From an uncultured Faecalibacterium sp. (GTDB lineage Bacteria > Bacillota > Clostridia > Oscillospirales > Ruminococcaceae), in contig CAKSTO010000016.1 of assembly GCA_934501115.1 (NCBI GenBank), positions 1-42,435 on the forward strand: a stretch of 42,435 nt of DNA. The letters are read 5' to 3'. The notes below the pieces were generated by a model, which had not been told where the DNA came from, made no database searches, and saw nothing but the letters and a program-made list of their open reading frames with translations. Position numbers and translations under genes: made by a program. Positions 1 through 7,599 of the stretch are shown here, piece by piece (the stretch's first letter is position 1; each line of letters starts with the position of its first letter).

Positions 1-213
1 CAGGTGCTGGACGGCTACTTCGATCAGGGCGCACACCACCTGAACGTGAACGTCTTTGGCAAGGAGAAGCTGCTGGATGCCATGGAGCACCCCGAGAAGG
101 AGGAGTACGCCAACTTCACCATCCGTGTCTCCGGCTACGCCGTCAAGTTCATCGACCTGACCCGCGAGCAGCAGATGGACGTGATCTCCCGCACCTGCCA
201 TGCAGCCCTGTAA
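1..213 (+). CDS. pflB: Pyruvate formate-lyase (formate C-acetyltransferase), C-terminal end
   Basis: The last 70 codons of a glycyl-radical enzyme that splits pyruvate plus CoA into acetyl-CoA and formate in the cytoplasm. The start lies outside the window. The glycyl-radical loop IRVSGYAVKF is visible, and the radical glycine is the codon at 133-135. It is followed by LTREQQMDVISRT, the usual Pfl C-terminus. The upstream GAHHLNVNVFGKEKLLDAMEH segment also fits Pfl. The catalytic cysteine pair lies upstream and cannot be seen. The activase gene follows with a 14-base overlap, so the two are translationally linked. Generic glycyl-radical dehydratases are less likely, because the C-terminal sequence is closest to true Pfl and a short 250-residue activase is next door. 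Confidence 0.95.
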   Translation, partial: QVLDGYFDQGAHHLNVNVFGKEKLLDAMEHPEKEEYANFTIRVSGYAVKFIDLTREQQMDVISRTCHAAL

Positions 214-952
214 CCCGATCGGCTATGTCCACTCGCTGGAATCCTTCGGCTCTGTGGACGGCCCCGGCGTGCGCTTTGTGGTGTTTTTGCAGGGGTGTGC
301 GCTGCGCTGCAAATACTGCCACAACCCGGAAACGTGGGCTGAAGGCGGCGAGGAATGGACGGCAGAAAAGCTGTTCCAGCGGGTCTGGCGCTACCGCAAC
401 TACTGGGGCAAAAAGGGCGGCATCACGGTCAGCGGCGGCGAGCCGCTGCGCCAGATGGAGTTTCTGACGGCATTCTTTGAGCTGGCCCGCTCCAAAGGCG
501 TGCACACGGCTCTGGATACCGCCGGGCAGCCATTCCGGCCGGACGACCCGGATTATCTGGCCGGTTTCGACCGGCTGATGAAGTCCACCAATCTGGTCAT
601 CCTCGACCTGAAGGAGATCGACCCGGAGCGCCACCGGCAGCTCACCGGCAAGGATAACGCCAATATCCTTGCGATGGCACGGCATATTTCCGACCTTGGC
701 GTTCCGCTGTGGATCCGGCATGTGCTGGTGCCCGGCCTGACCGACGACGAGGAGGGTCTGCGCAGGACGGCAGACTTTATCCGCAGCCTGAAAACGGTGC
801 AGCGGGTAGAGGTGCTGCCCTACCACACCTTGGGGCTGTTCAAGTGGCAGAAGCTGGGCATCCCCTATCCGCTGCCGGACGCCGTGCCGCCCACGGCAGA
901 GCAGGTAAAGCGGGCAGAAGAACTGCTGGAAGTGAGCCGGTATCCCGGGTAA
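200..952 (+). CDS. pflA: Pyruvate formate-lyase activating enzyme (radical SAM)
   Basis: A 250-residue radical-SAM activase, the usual size for PflA. It would use a [4Fe-4S] cluster and S-adenosylmethionine to place the radical on the Pfl glycine. The CX3CX2C cluster motif is CALRCKYC (Cys33, Cys37, Cys40), preceded by the typical SVDGPGVRFVVFLQGC. The SGGEP SAM-binding motif follows at about residues 77-81. The start at 200 is inside the last codons of pflB. No good Shine-Dalgarno sequence precedes it, so translation probably depends on coupling to pflB. It lacks the extra ferredoxin-like clusters of activases for larger glycyl-radical dehydratases, which supports the Pfl assignment. No clear terminator follows; a family A hairpin repeat comes instead. 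Confidence 0.95.
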   Translation: MQPCNPIGYVHSLESFGSVDGPGVRFVVFLQGCALRCKYCHNPETWAEGGEEWTAEKLFQRVWRYRNYWGKKGGITVSGGEPLRQMEFLTAFFELARSKGVHTALDTAGQPFRPDDPDYLAGFDRLMKSTNLVILDLKEIDPERHRQLTGKDNANILAMARHISDLGVPLWIRHVLVPGLTDDEEGLRRTADFIRSLKTVQRVEVLPYHTLGLFKWQKLGIPYPLPDAVPPTAEQVKRAEELLEVSRYPG

Positions 953-965
953 GGCAGGACGATTT

Positions 966-1000
966 TAATTGCGCTCCGCTTCGCTCTGCGCATTCTGAGT
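966..1000 (+). repeat. Family A hairpin repeat, copy A1
   Basis: A short inverted repeat just after pflA, related to the copies after cysS and asnA. The stem is TGCGC (970-974) with GCGCA (988-992) around a CCGCTTCGCTCT-type loop. Other copies have GCCC/GGGC in the stem, so both arms changed together and pairing was kept. Unlike A2 to A4, no terminator hairpin follows. Confidence 0.6.
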
Positions 1001-1016
1001 CCTTCCCCGTTCCACC

Positions 1017-1045
1017 TTGACTTCCCTGCGCTGCACCGCTATAAT
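1017..1045 (+). promoter_or_regulatory. Promoter of cysS
   Basis: TTGACT at 1017-1022 and TATAAT at 1040-1045 with a 17-base spacer, a near-consensus housekeeping promoter. The transcript would start near 1052, about 20 bases before the T-box stem I. Confidence 0.85.
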
Positions 1046-1071
1046 AAAGGGGTAAAAGGATAAATGCGTTT

Positions 1072-1314
1072 ATCCGGGCAGAGTAGCGCCGCACCCCGTC
1101 TGCGCAGAGAGAACAGGCCGCTGGCTGGAAGCCTGTTTGCAGACCGCCGCGCAAAGTGCGCCCGGATAGCACGCGGCGGGAACCCCTGCGGGGAAGTATC
1201 GCCGTGCGGTGTGCCGCCGTTACCGGCTTTGAGCGACAAACAGAAGTGGAACCGCGATTTTGATGAAAAACCGCCTTCGGAGCTGTGCTTTGTGCACCGC
1301 TCCGGGGGCGTTTT
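1072..1314 (+). promoter_or_regulatory. Cysteine T-box leader with terminator
   Basis: A tRNA-sensing leader upstream of cysS. Stem I closes with ATCCGGGC (1072-1079) and GCCCGGAT (1160-1167). An AGAGTAG bulge is on the 5' side and the putative specifier TGC (1157-1159), a cysteine codon, is on the 3' side. Inside it are GTCTGC/GCAGAC and AACAGGC/GCCTGTT stems. The T-box sequence AAGTGGAACCGCG is at 1244-1256. A terminator follows: CGCC..CGGAGC (1272-1283) pairs with GCTCCG..GGCG (1299-1310), then a T-rich run. Uncharged tRNA-Cys should stabilise the antiterminator and raise cysS expression. Confidence 0.9.
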
Positions 1315-1354
1315 GTTTTGCGGCTTCTGTCTGCCACAAAAAGGAGAATTGACC

Positions 1355-2752
1355 ATGCAGATCTTCAACACCCTGACCCGCCAGAAAGAAGAATTTGTTC
1401 CGCAGGTGCCCGGTGAATACCGCATCTACGTCTGCGGCCCTACCGTTTATAACTATATCCACATCGGCAACGCCCGCCCGCTGATCGTGTTCGATACCCT
1501 GCGCCGCTACCTTGAGTACCGCGGCAACAAGGTGATCTACGTTTCCAATATCACCGACATTGACGACAAGCTCATCAAGAAGGGGCAGGAGGAGGGCACC
1601 TCCATGAAGGAGGTCGCTCAGCGCTTTGAGGCCGAGTACCTCAAGGATGCTGCCGGCCTGAACTGCAAAAAGCCCACCGTGCAGCCCCGGGCTACCGAGC
1701 ATATCCAGCAGATTTTGGACATCGTGAAGGATCTGATCGACTCCGGCCACGCTTACGTTGCCAAGAACGGCGACGTGTATTTCCGGGTGAAGAGCGACCC
1801 CGGCTACGGCAAGCTGAGCCACCTGAAACTGGACGATCTGGAGAGCGGCAACCGTGAGCTGCGCAGCCAGATGGACGATGATCTGAAGGAAGATCCCGCC
1901 GACTTTGCCGTCTGGAAGGCCGCAAAGCCCGGTGAGCCCGCATGGGAAAGCCCCTACGGCATGGGGCGCCCGGGCTGGCACATCGAGTGCAGCGCCATGA
2001 GCCGCACCCATCTGGGCAAGACCATCGACCTGCACTGCGGCGGTCAGGATCTGATCTTCCCCCACCACGAGAACGAGATCGCCCAGAGCGAGTGCGCCAA
2101 CGGCTGCGAGTTTGCCCGCTACTGGATGCACAACGGCTTCATCAACGTGGACAATCAGAAGATGTCCAAGAGCCTGCACAACTTCTTCACCGTGCGGGAC
2201 GTGGCAGACGTTTACGGCTACGAGCCCATCCGCTATTTCATGCTGACCGCAGGCTACCGGATGCCGCTGAACTACACCGTGGACCTCATTGAGAGCTGCA
2301 AGAACAGCTTGGAGCGCCTGTACACCTGCCGCGAGAATCTGGACTTCGCCCTGACCAAGGACGCCTTTGGCACCGACGAGACCCTGAAGGAAAAGGCTGC
2401 CGAGGCACGCACCAAGTTCTGCACCGCCATGGACGATGACCTGAACACCCCGGACGCACTGGCTGCCGTGTTCGATCTGGTCAAGGAGATCAACACCCTG
2501 TCGGCTGTTTCCTCCAAGGATGCCCTGCAGACCGCTGCCGCTGCCTTTGACGAGATCACCGGCGTGCTGGGTCTGCTGTACAACCGCAAAAAGGACGAGG
2601 TTCCTGCCGAGGTGACTGCGCTGGTGGAGCAGCGCGCCGCCGCTAAGAAGGCAAAGGACTGGGCCACCGCCGACGCCATCCGCGCACAGCTGACCGAGAT
2701 GGGCTGGGCAGTCAAGGACACCGCACAGGGCCCGCAGCTGAGCAAACTGTAA
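1355..2752 (+). CDS. cysS: Cysteinyl-tRNA synthetase
   Basis: A 465-residue class I aminoacyl-tRNA synthetase that charges tRNA-Cys in the cytoplasm. The zinc cysteine is in YVCGPTVYN (Cys27). The HIGH motif appears as HIGN at 36-39 and KMSKS at 269-273. The zinc and active-site segment GWHIECSAMS and the HHENEIAQSE stretch are also typical. The frame is open upstream, but the start at 1355 is chosen because AAGGAG precedes it and the family N-terminus MQIFNTLTRQK begins there; the upstream part is the T-box. Length is normal for bacterial CysRS. Expression is expected to respond to cysteine supply through the T-box. Confidence 0.97.
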   Translation: MQIFNTLTRQKEEFVPQVPGEYRIYVCGPTVYNYIHIGNARPLIVFDTLRRYLEYRGNKVIYVSNITDIDDKLIKKGQEEGTSMKEVAQRFEAEYLKDAAGLNCKKPTVQPRATEHIQQILDIVKDLIDSGHAYVAKNGDVYFRVKSDPGYGKLSHLKLDDLESGNRELRSQMDDDLKEDPADFAVWKAAKPGEPAWESPYGMGRPGWHIECSAMSRTHLGKTIDLHCGGQDLIFPHHENEIAQSECANGCEFARYWMHNGFINVDNQKMSKSLHNFFTVRDVADVYGYEPIRYFMLTAGYRMPLNYTVDLIESCKNSLERLYTCRENLDFALTKDAFGTDETLKEKAAEARTKFCTAMDDDLNTPDALAAVFDLVKEINTLSAVSSKDALQTAAAAFDEITGVLGLLYNRKKDEVPAEVTALVEQRAAAKKAKDWATADAIRAQLTEMGWAVKDTAQGPQLSKL

Positions 2753-2761
2753 TACGTTCTA

Positions 2762-2810
2762 AAATGCCCTCCGTTTCACTCTGGGCATCTTTAGCGGAAT
2801 TAGTATTTTG
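2762..2810 (+). repeat. Family A hairpin repeat, copy A2
   Basis: ATGCCC (2764-2769) pairs with GGGCAT (2783-2788) around a loop resembling those of copies A3 and A4. It is followed by the conserved tail CTTTAGCGGAATTAGTATTT and then by an intrinsic terminator. It lies directly downstream of cysS. Confidence 0.7.
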
Positions 2811-2817
2811 AATTTAC

Positions 2818-2856
2818 AGCCCGGAAAGATCTGCGGATCTTTCCGGGCTGTTTTTT
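2818..2856 (+). terminator. Intrinsic terminator of cysS
   Basis: A perfect 14-bp stem, AGCCCGGAAAGATC with its complement around TGCG, followed after one G by six T residues. Confidence 0.9.
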
Positions 2857-2904
2857 CGCGAAAAAAGCAGCTTATAAAGCCGTACTGTTTTTTCCGCTTT
2901 TCTC

Positions 2905-2933
2905 TTTACATTCCAAACGCAATTTGCCATAAT
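2905..2933 (+). promoter_or_regulatory. Promoter of the ROK gene
   Basis: TTTACA at 2905-2910 and CATAAT at 2928-2933 with 17 bases between. A TG one base before the -10 box gives it an extended -10 character. The asnA promoter has the same arrangement. Confidence 0.65.
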
Positions 2934-2967
2934 AAAACCAGAAATAACATGAGCGGAGGCAGGCACA

Positions 2968-3882
2968 ATGAAGGTCATGGTTTTTGACGTAGGCGGCACC
3001 GAGATCAAGTATTCGGTCATGGACGAGCAGATGAACCGCACCGATGCCGGGTCTGTGCCCACGCCGCAGGATACGCAGGCGCATTTTCTCGACACATTAT
3101 ACGCTCTGTATGCGCCGCACCGGGATGAAGTGCGCGGCATTGCCATGGCGCTGCCGGGCTTTGTGGACGGCTGCACCGGCTTCGTCTCCAACGGCGGCGC
3201 CCTTTTGTACAACACCGGCACGCAGGTGGGGCAGCGGGTGCGCGAACGATGCGGCTGCCCGGTCGTGCTGGAAAACGACGGCAAAGCCGCCGCCATTGCC
3301 GAGCTGCGAGCCGGGGCGCTGCAGGGGTGCTGCAACGCGGCGGTGTTTCTCATCGGCACCGGTGTGGGCGGCGGCATCATTGCAAACGGTAAGCTGGTGC
3401 GAGGGGTGCATTCCACCGCCGGGGAATACAGCTTTGTGAGCACCAACGCTGCCGGGTGGGAGGATGAACGCAACAACATGGCCTGCCAGTGCAGCACCAC
3501 CAACCTGCTGCAGTGGTACCGCGCCCGCAGGGGTCTGCCCGCCGATGCGCCCATGAACGGCAGACTGTTTTTTGATGCCGCCAACGCCGGGGAGCCGGAA
3601 GCGCTGGAAACGCTGGAGCGGTTCTGCAAGGCAGTGGCGGTGCAGATCTACAACCTGACCGTGCTGCTGGATGTGGAAAAAGTGGCCATTGGCGGCGGCA
3701 TCAGCCAGCAGCCCCTGCTGCTGGAGACCCTGCGCCGGGTCTATGCCGGGCTGTTTGCATCCCGGGGGGATTCGCCCTACATGATCGGTCTGCCGCGCTG
3801 CGAGATCGTGCCCTGTCATTTCAGCAGTGAAGCCAATCAGGTGGGCGCGCTGTACGCCTACCTGCAGGCATTCCGCACCTGA
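2968..3882 (+). CDS. ROK-family protein (sugar kinase-like)
   Basis: A 304-residue member of the ROK family (repressors, ORFs, sugar kinases), probably a cytoplasmic ATP-dependent hexose or amino-sugar kinase. DVGGTEIK (7-14) is the phosphate-1 loop, END (102-104) carries the likely catalytic Asp104, and GTGVGGGI starts at 130. No helix-turn-helix precedes the kinase fold, so it is not a repressor-type ROK. The usual zinc site CXCGXXGC is degenerate: CQC is present at 173-175 but the following Gly-Cys is not, and the His of the GEIGH segment is replaced (AGEYSF). Start chosen from GGAGG ten bases upstream. It has its own promoter and terminator. The substrate cannot be told from sequence. Confidence 0.85.
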   Translation: MKVMVFDVGGTEIKYSVMDEQMNRTDAGSVPTPQDTQAHFLDTLYALYAPHRDEVRGIAMALPGFVDGCTGFVSNGGALLYNTGTQVGQRVRERCGCPVVLENDGKAAAIAELRAGALQGCCNAAVFLIGTGVGGGIIANGKLVRGVHSTAGEYSFVSTNAAGWEDERNNMACQCSTTNLLQWYRARRGLPADAPMNGRLFFDAANAGEPEALETLERFCKAVAVQIYNLTVLLDVEKVAIGGGISQQPLLLETLRRVYAGLFASRGDSPYMIGLPRCEIVPCHFSSEANQVGALYAYLQAFRT

Positions 3883-3892
3883 AGACGCCAGA

Positions 3893-3941
3893 AGAGGGGG
3901 CTGCTGCACCAAATGATGTGCAGCAGCCCCCTCTTTTTTTT
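3893..3941 (+). terminator. Intrinsic terminator of the ROK gene
   Basis: AGAGGGGGCTGCTGCAC pairs with GTGCAGCAGCCCCCTCT and a T run follows. The long palindrome also lies just downstream of the reverse-strand mini-ORFs and could end their transcript, though the T run on that side is poor. Confidence 0.88.
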
Positions 3942-3948
3942 CGCAGGA

Positions 3949-4032
3949 TCAGAGGAATCGCTCGGCGATGATCCACCAGATGCCCGGCAGATTGATCTGG
4001 CCAAACAACTGATACAACAGTGTCAAAATCAT
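3949..4032 (-). CDS. Candidate 27-residue hydrophobic peptide
   Basis: A tiny ORF starting MILTLLYQLFGQ and ending WWIIAERFL. It is hydrophobic, with one acidic and one basic residue and a Trp pair. AGAAAGGAG lies at good spacing before the ATG at 4032. An earlier ATG five bases upstream is in another frame and stops after two codons. It follows the other mini-ORF by 18 bases, as in an operon. I recognise no family. It could be a small membrane peptide or a toxin- or bacteriocin-like peptide, but only the ribosome site, tandem arrangement and composition support it. Confidence 0.4.
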   Translation of the reverse strand: MILTLLYQLFGQINLPGIWWIIAERFL

Positions 4033-4050
4033 AGCATTTTCTCCTTTCTG

Positions 4051-4143
4051 TTATGCAAAGATCCCTTTCAGCAGAATGAGAAGCACCTTTGCAAAGTTTC
4101 CTGCGCCGAGAAGCTTGTACAGCGCAAGCAGTGTAGACAACAT
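4051..4143 (-). CDS. Candidate 30-residue cationic amphipathic peptide
   Basis: A tiny ORF beginning MLSTLLALYKLLGAGNF and ending VLLILLKGIFA. It has three lysines and no acidic residue, so it is cationic with a strong helix-forming, hydrophobic pattern. AAAGGAG precedes the ATG at 4143 by 11 bases, slightly long. The frame is open further upstream, but that part runs through a family B repeat and has no ribosome site. The composition recalls leaderless bacteriocins or phenol-soluble modulin-like peptides, which is only an analogy. No transporter or immunity gene is adjacent. A second peptide ORF follows after 18 bases. Confidence 0.4.
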   Translation of the reverse strand: MLSTLLALYKLLGAGNFAKVLLILLKGIFA

Positions 4144-4252
4144 GAATGTTTTTGCTCCTTTGTGTATTTTCGGGCACTTTTTGCCCGCTCTGTAATGGAT
4201 ACGTTCCAGCGGCGCAGAGAATTGCAGGAAATATCTTCCATTTGTCAGCAAT

Positions 4253-4303
4253 CTCACCTTCTCCCTTTGGGAGAGCTGGCGCATCAGCGTCTGAGAAGGC
4301 GAG
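4253..4303 (-). repeat. Family B double-hairpin repeat, degenerate copy B1
   Basis: On the reverse strand it reads CTTCTCAG, a weak hairpin, then CTCTCCCAAAGGGAGA. It matches the layout of copies B2 to B5 but has diverged. It lies between the enolase terminator and the two mini-ORFs. Confidence 0.5.
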
Positions 4304-4309
4304 GCCGCT

Positions 4310-4349
4310 AAAAAAAGACACCCGCACCGCCGGAAAAGCGGTACAGGTG
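4310..4349 (-). terminator. Intrinsic terminator of eno
   Basis: On the reverse strand CACCTGTACCGC pairs over 12 bp (two G-T pairs) with GCGGTGCGGGTG around a TTTTCCG-type loop, followed by TCTTTTTTT. Confidence 0.85.
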
Positions 4350-4381
4350 CCCGATCAGCCAATCCAGATTTTCAACAAAGC

Positions 4382-5680
4382 TCAGCGCTTCACGTTGAAG
4401 GCTGCCATGCCGGGGTAAACAGCACTTTCTCCCAGCTGCTCTTCGATGCGCAGCAGCTGGTTGTACTTTGCCACACGCTCGGTACGGCTGGGAGCGCCGG
4501 TCTTGATCTGGCAGGTGTTCAGGGCAACAGCCAGATCTGCAATGGTGGTGTCCTCGGTCTCGCCGGAGCGGTGAGAGCTGATGGCAGTGTAACCGGCCTT
4601 GTGCGCCATCTTGATGGCCTCCAGTGTCTCGGAGACAGAACCGATCTGGTTCAGCTTGATCAGGATGGCATTGCCGGCACCCAACCCGATGCCCTTTGCC
4701 AGACGCTCGGTGTTGGTGACGAACAGGTCATCGCCCACCAGCTGAACCTTGCCGCCCAGCTCGCGGGTCATCTCCTGCCAGCCTTCCCAGTCCTCTTCAT
4801 CCAGACCGTCCTCGATGGAGATGATGGGGTACTTTTCCACCAGACTCTTCCAGTGTGCGATCAGCTCGCTGGAGGTGAACTCGGTTCCTGCCTTGGGCAG
4901 CTTGTAGAAGCCCTTGCCCTTGGGGCTCTTCCACTCGGAGGAAGCCGCGTCCATTGCCAGCATGAAGTCCCTTCCGGGCACATAGCCTGCCTTTTCGATG
5001 GCGGCCAGAATGGTCTCGATGGTCTCCTCGTCGCTGGACAGGTTAGGGGCAAATCCACCCTCATCGCCCACGGAGGTAGCCAGACCTCTGGCTTTCAGGA
5101 TGGAAGCCAGCGCATGGAACACCTCAGCGCACCAGCGCAGCGCTTCCTTGAAGGAAGGTGCGCCCACCGGCATGATCATGAACTCCTGCGTATCCACCGT
5201 GTTGGCAGCGTGTGCACCGCCGTTCAGAATATTCATCATGGGCACGGGCAGACGGTTGCCGTTCACACCGCCGAGGAAGCGGTACAGGGGCATTTCCAGC
5301 GAAGCGGCTGCAGCGCGGCAGGCTGCAATGGAAACAGCCAGAATGGCGTTTGCGCCCAGATTGGATTTATCCTTGGTGCCGTCGGCTTTGAGCATGGCGG
5401 CATCGATGGCGTAGATGTCGGAAGCATCCATGCCCACCACTGCGTCTGCGATGACCGTGTTGATGTTCTCCACCGCCTTGGTCACGCCCTTGCCCAAATA
5501 GCGGCCCTTATCGCCGTCGCGCAGTTCCAGAGCCTCGAACTCACCGGTGGATGCGCCGGAAGGCGCGCAGCCGCGTGCCACGGTGCCGTCGGCCAGCGTG
5601 ATTTCCGCTTCCACCGTGGGGTTACCGCGGGAGTCCAGGATCTCGCGGCCCACAACGGATTCAATTTTCAGATCATTCAT
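4382..5680 (-). CDS. eno: Enolase (phosphopyruvate hydratase)
   Basis: A 432-residue enolase, the standard bacterial length. It converts 2-phosphoglycerate to phosphoenolpyruvate in glycolysis, with magnesium, in the cytoplasm. The N-terminus MNDLKIESVVGREILDSRGN is typical. The signature ILIKLNQIGSVSET and the SHRSGETEDTTIAD active-site segment (around residue 370) are intact, as are SIEDGLDEEDW and GDDLFVTN with their metal ligands. AAGGAGG lies before the ATG. It is monocistronic, with a promoter at 5775-5803 and a strong terminator, and is transcribed away from the MATE gene. Confidence 0.98.
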   Translation of the reverse strand: MNDLKIESVVGREILDSRGNPTVEAEITLADGTVARGCAPSGASTGEFEALELRDGDKGRYLGKGVTKAVENINTVIADAVVGMDASDIYAIDAAMLKADGTKDKSNLGANAILAVSIAACRAAAASLEMPLYRFLGGVNGNRLPVPMMNILNGGAHAANTVDTQEFMIMPVGAPSFKEALRWCAEVFHALASILKARGLATSVGDEGGFAPNLSSDEETIETILAAIEKAGYVPGRDFMLAMDAASSEWKSPKGKGFYKLPKAGTEFTSSELIAHWKSLVEKYPIISIEDGLDEEDWEGWQEMTRELGGKVQLVGDDLFVTNTERLAKGIGLGAGNAILIKLNQIGSVSETLEAIKMAHKAGYTAISSHRSGETEDTTIADLAVALNTCQIKTGAPSRTERVAKYNQLLRIEEQLGESAVYPGMAAFNVKR

Positions 5681-5774
5681 CTTGAAAACCTCCTTGATTC
5701 ATTTCCCGCCCGGCTTGTGTATGCACAGACCTGCCGGGGAGCTTATAGATAGTTTTATCTAACTAACTGCATTT

Positions 5775-5803
5775 ATCCTACCACGCTTTCCCCGACCGTG
5801 CAA
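5775..5803 (-). promoter_or_regulatory. Promoter of eno
   Basis: On the reverse strand TTGCAC (5798-5803) and TAGGAT (5775-5780) have a 17-base spacer. The leader would be about 90 bases. The remaining bases up to the MATE promoter show nothing else convincing. Confidence 0.55.
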
Positions 5804-5958
5804 GAGCCGCAGGCAATGTTTGCCGGTATAAATTTTTGTCGATCCTGCGCTCCTGCCGAAACAACAGTTTTTCTCTGAACAGCCTGCCCTGTTCCCTGCC
5901 GGAATATGCTGCATACCTATCATGTAATTTTGATATGGCAGATATGCTAAAATTTATC

Positions 5959-5987
5959 TTTACATTTTGGCAGGCTGGTTCTATACT
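5959..5987 (+). promoter_or_regulatory. Promoter of the MATE gene
   Basis: TTTACA at 5959-5964 and TATACT at 5982-5987 with a 17-base spacer, about 45 bases before the start codon. Confidence 0.7.
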
Positions 5988-6032
5988 CTTTTTGGCTCGA
6001 ACGCGTTTATATGGAATAGGAGGATTTATTGT

Positions 6033-7454
6033 ATGAATAAGGATCTGACGGTAGGCAAGCCGTCACAGGTTTTATGGCAGTTCTGCCTGCCCATGTTCGG
6101 CAGCATCATTTTCCAGCAGCTGTACAACATTGCCGACAGCCTTGTTGCCGGCAAGTTCATCGGCGAAAATGCGCTGGCCGCTGTGGGCAACAGCTATGAG
6201 ATCACCCTGATCTTCATTGCCTTTGCCTTTGGCTGCAACATCGGCTGCTCGGTCATCGTATCCCGCTATTTTGGCGCCAAGGATTACGATGAAATGAAGA
6301 CCTCGGTCTACACCTCGCTGATCGGCTCTGCCGTGCTGTGTGCCGTGCTGATGCTGATCGGTCTGGTGGGCTGCCACGGCCTGCTGGAGCTCATCAACAC
6401 GCCGGATGAGATCCTTGCGGATTCTTCGCTGTATCTGGATATCTACGTGCTGGGTCTGCCCTTCATGTTCTTCTACAATATCGCCACCGGCATTTTCTCC
6501 GCTCTGGGCGACAGCAAAACGCCCTTCTATTTTCTGGCGGTCTCGTCCCTGTCCAACATCGGTGTGGACATCCTGTTCGTGGCCGGGCTCAAGATGGGCG
6601 TGGCCGGTGTGGCCTGGGCCACCTTCCTGTGTCAGGGTGTGAGCTGCGTGCTGGCTATGGTGGTGGTGTTCCGCCGCATCCGTGCCTTCAAGTCCACCCG
6701 CAAGGTGGTGCTCTTCTCCTGGAACATGCTGGGCAAGGTGGCTATCGTCGCCATCCCCAGCATCCTGCAGCAGAGCTTTGTCTCGGTGGGCAACATCATC
6801 CTGCAGAGCGTCATCAATACCTTTGGTGCCAGCGTCATCGCCGGTTACTCCGCAGCGGTCAAGCTGAACAATATGGTCATCACCTCCTTCACCACTCTGG
6901 GCAACGGCATTTCCAACTACACCTCCCAGAACATGGGTGCCGGCAAGATGGACCGTGTGCACGAGGGCTTTGGTGCAGGCCGCAATCTGGTGTGGATCAT
7001 CTGCGTGCCCATCGTGCTCCTGTACTTCTTCTTCGGCCGCTTCCTGCTGCTGCTGTTCATGAATGACCCGCAGGGCCCGGCCATCGACACCGGTATGCTG
7101 TTTTTGCGCATCCTGTCTCCCTTCTACTTCGTGGTGTCGGTCAAGCTGGTCACCGACGGCATCCTGCGCGGCTGCGGCATGATGGTGCGCTTTATGATCG
7201 CCACCTTCTCCGACCTGATCCTGCGCGTCGGCATTGCCATTGTGCTCAGCAGCACTGCTCTTGGCTCCACCGGCATCTGGATGGCATGGCCTGTGGGCTG
7301 GTGCATCGGCACCGGTCTGTCGCTGGTGTTCTATCTCACCGCCATCCGCCGGATCCTTTCCGCGGCTCCTGCTCAGGCGGAGGCTGAGGGCGAAGCTGCC
7401 GAGCTGCGCGCCGAGGCAGAGTTTGCTGCCGACGCCGAAATGGAGACCCTGTAA
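6033..7454 (+). CDS. MATE-family efflux transporter
   Basis: A 473-residue multidrug and toxic compound extrusion family protein, expected in the cytoplasmic membrane with 12 helices and driven by a sodium or proton gradient. The N-terminal segment VLWQFCLPMFGSIIFQQLYN followed by IADSLVAGKFIGENALAAVG is the typical MATE helix 1 and following loop. The matching second-half segment (AIPSILQQSFVSVGN) is at about residues 245-260. The start is placed at 6033 because AGGAGG precedes it; the frame is open upstream. The C-terminus is an Ala/Glu-rich acidic tail (about 25 residues). The substrate is unknown. No terminator is obvious before the liv promoter. Confidence 0.92.
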   Translation: MNKDLTVGKPSQVLWQFCLPMFGSIIFQQLYNIADSLVAGKFIGENALAAVGNSYEITLIFIAFAFGCNIGCSVIVSRYFGAKDYDEMKTSVYTSLIGSAVLCAVLMLIGLVGCHGLLELINTPDEILADSSLYLDIYVLGLPFMFFYNIATGIFSALGDSKTPFYFLAVSSLSNIGVDILFVAGLKMGVAGVAWATFLCQGVSCVLAMVVVFRRIRAFKSTRKVVLFSWNMLGKVAIVAIPSILQQSFVSVGNIILQSVINTFGASVIAGYSAAVKLNNMVITSFTTLGNGISNYTSQNMGAGKMDRVHEGFGAGRNLVWIICVPIVLLYFFFGRFLLLLFMNDPQGPAIDTGMLFLRILSPFYFVVSVKLVTDGILRGCGMMVRFMIATFSDLILRVGIAIVLSSTALGSTGIWMAWPVGWCIGTGLSLVFYLTAIRRILSAAPAQAEAEGEAAELRAEAEFAADAEMETL

Positions 7455-7599
7455 CCCTTTTGCAACCTGTGAATTTCATTCATCTGACAGACAAACAAAA
7501 TGAGCTATTTGAAATAGTGCACAAAACAGCCCTGCTACTTTTGGTTATTTTATCAACAAAGTCCACAAAACGCCCCCGAAAGTATGGACGGTTTGTGAA

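Noticed and set aside
1064..1354. A 97-codon N-terminal extension of cysS
   Set aside because: The region is the T-box RNA; a strong ribosome site and the family N-terminus are at 1355.
4144..4362. Upstream part of the 103-codon reverse frame as one larger protein with the 30-residue peptide
   Set aside because: The upstream part crosses the eno terminator and a family B repeat, lacks a ribosome site and is compositionally unlike the end; only the last 30 codons have support.
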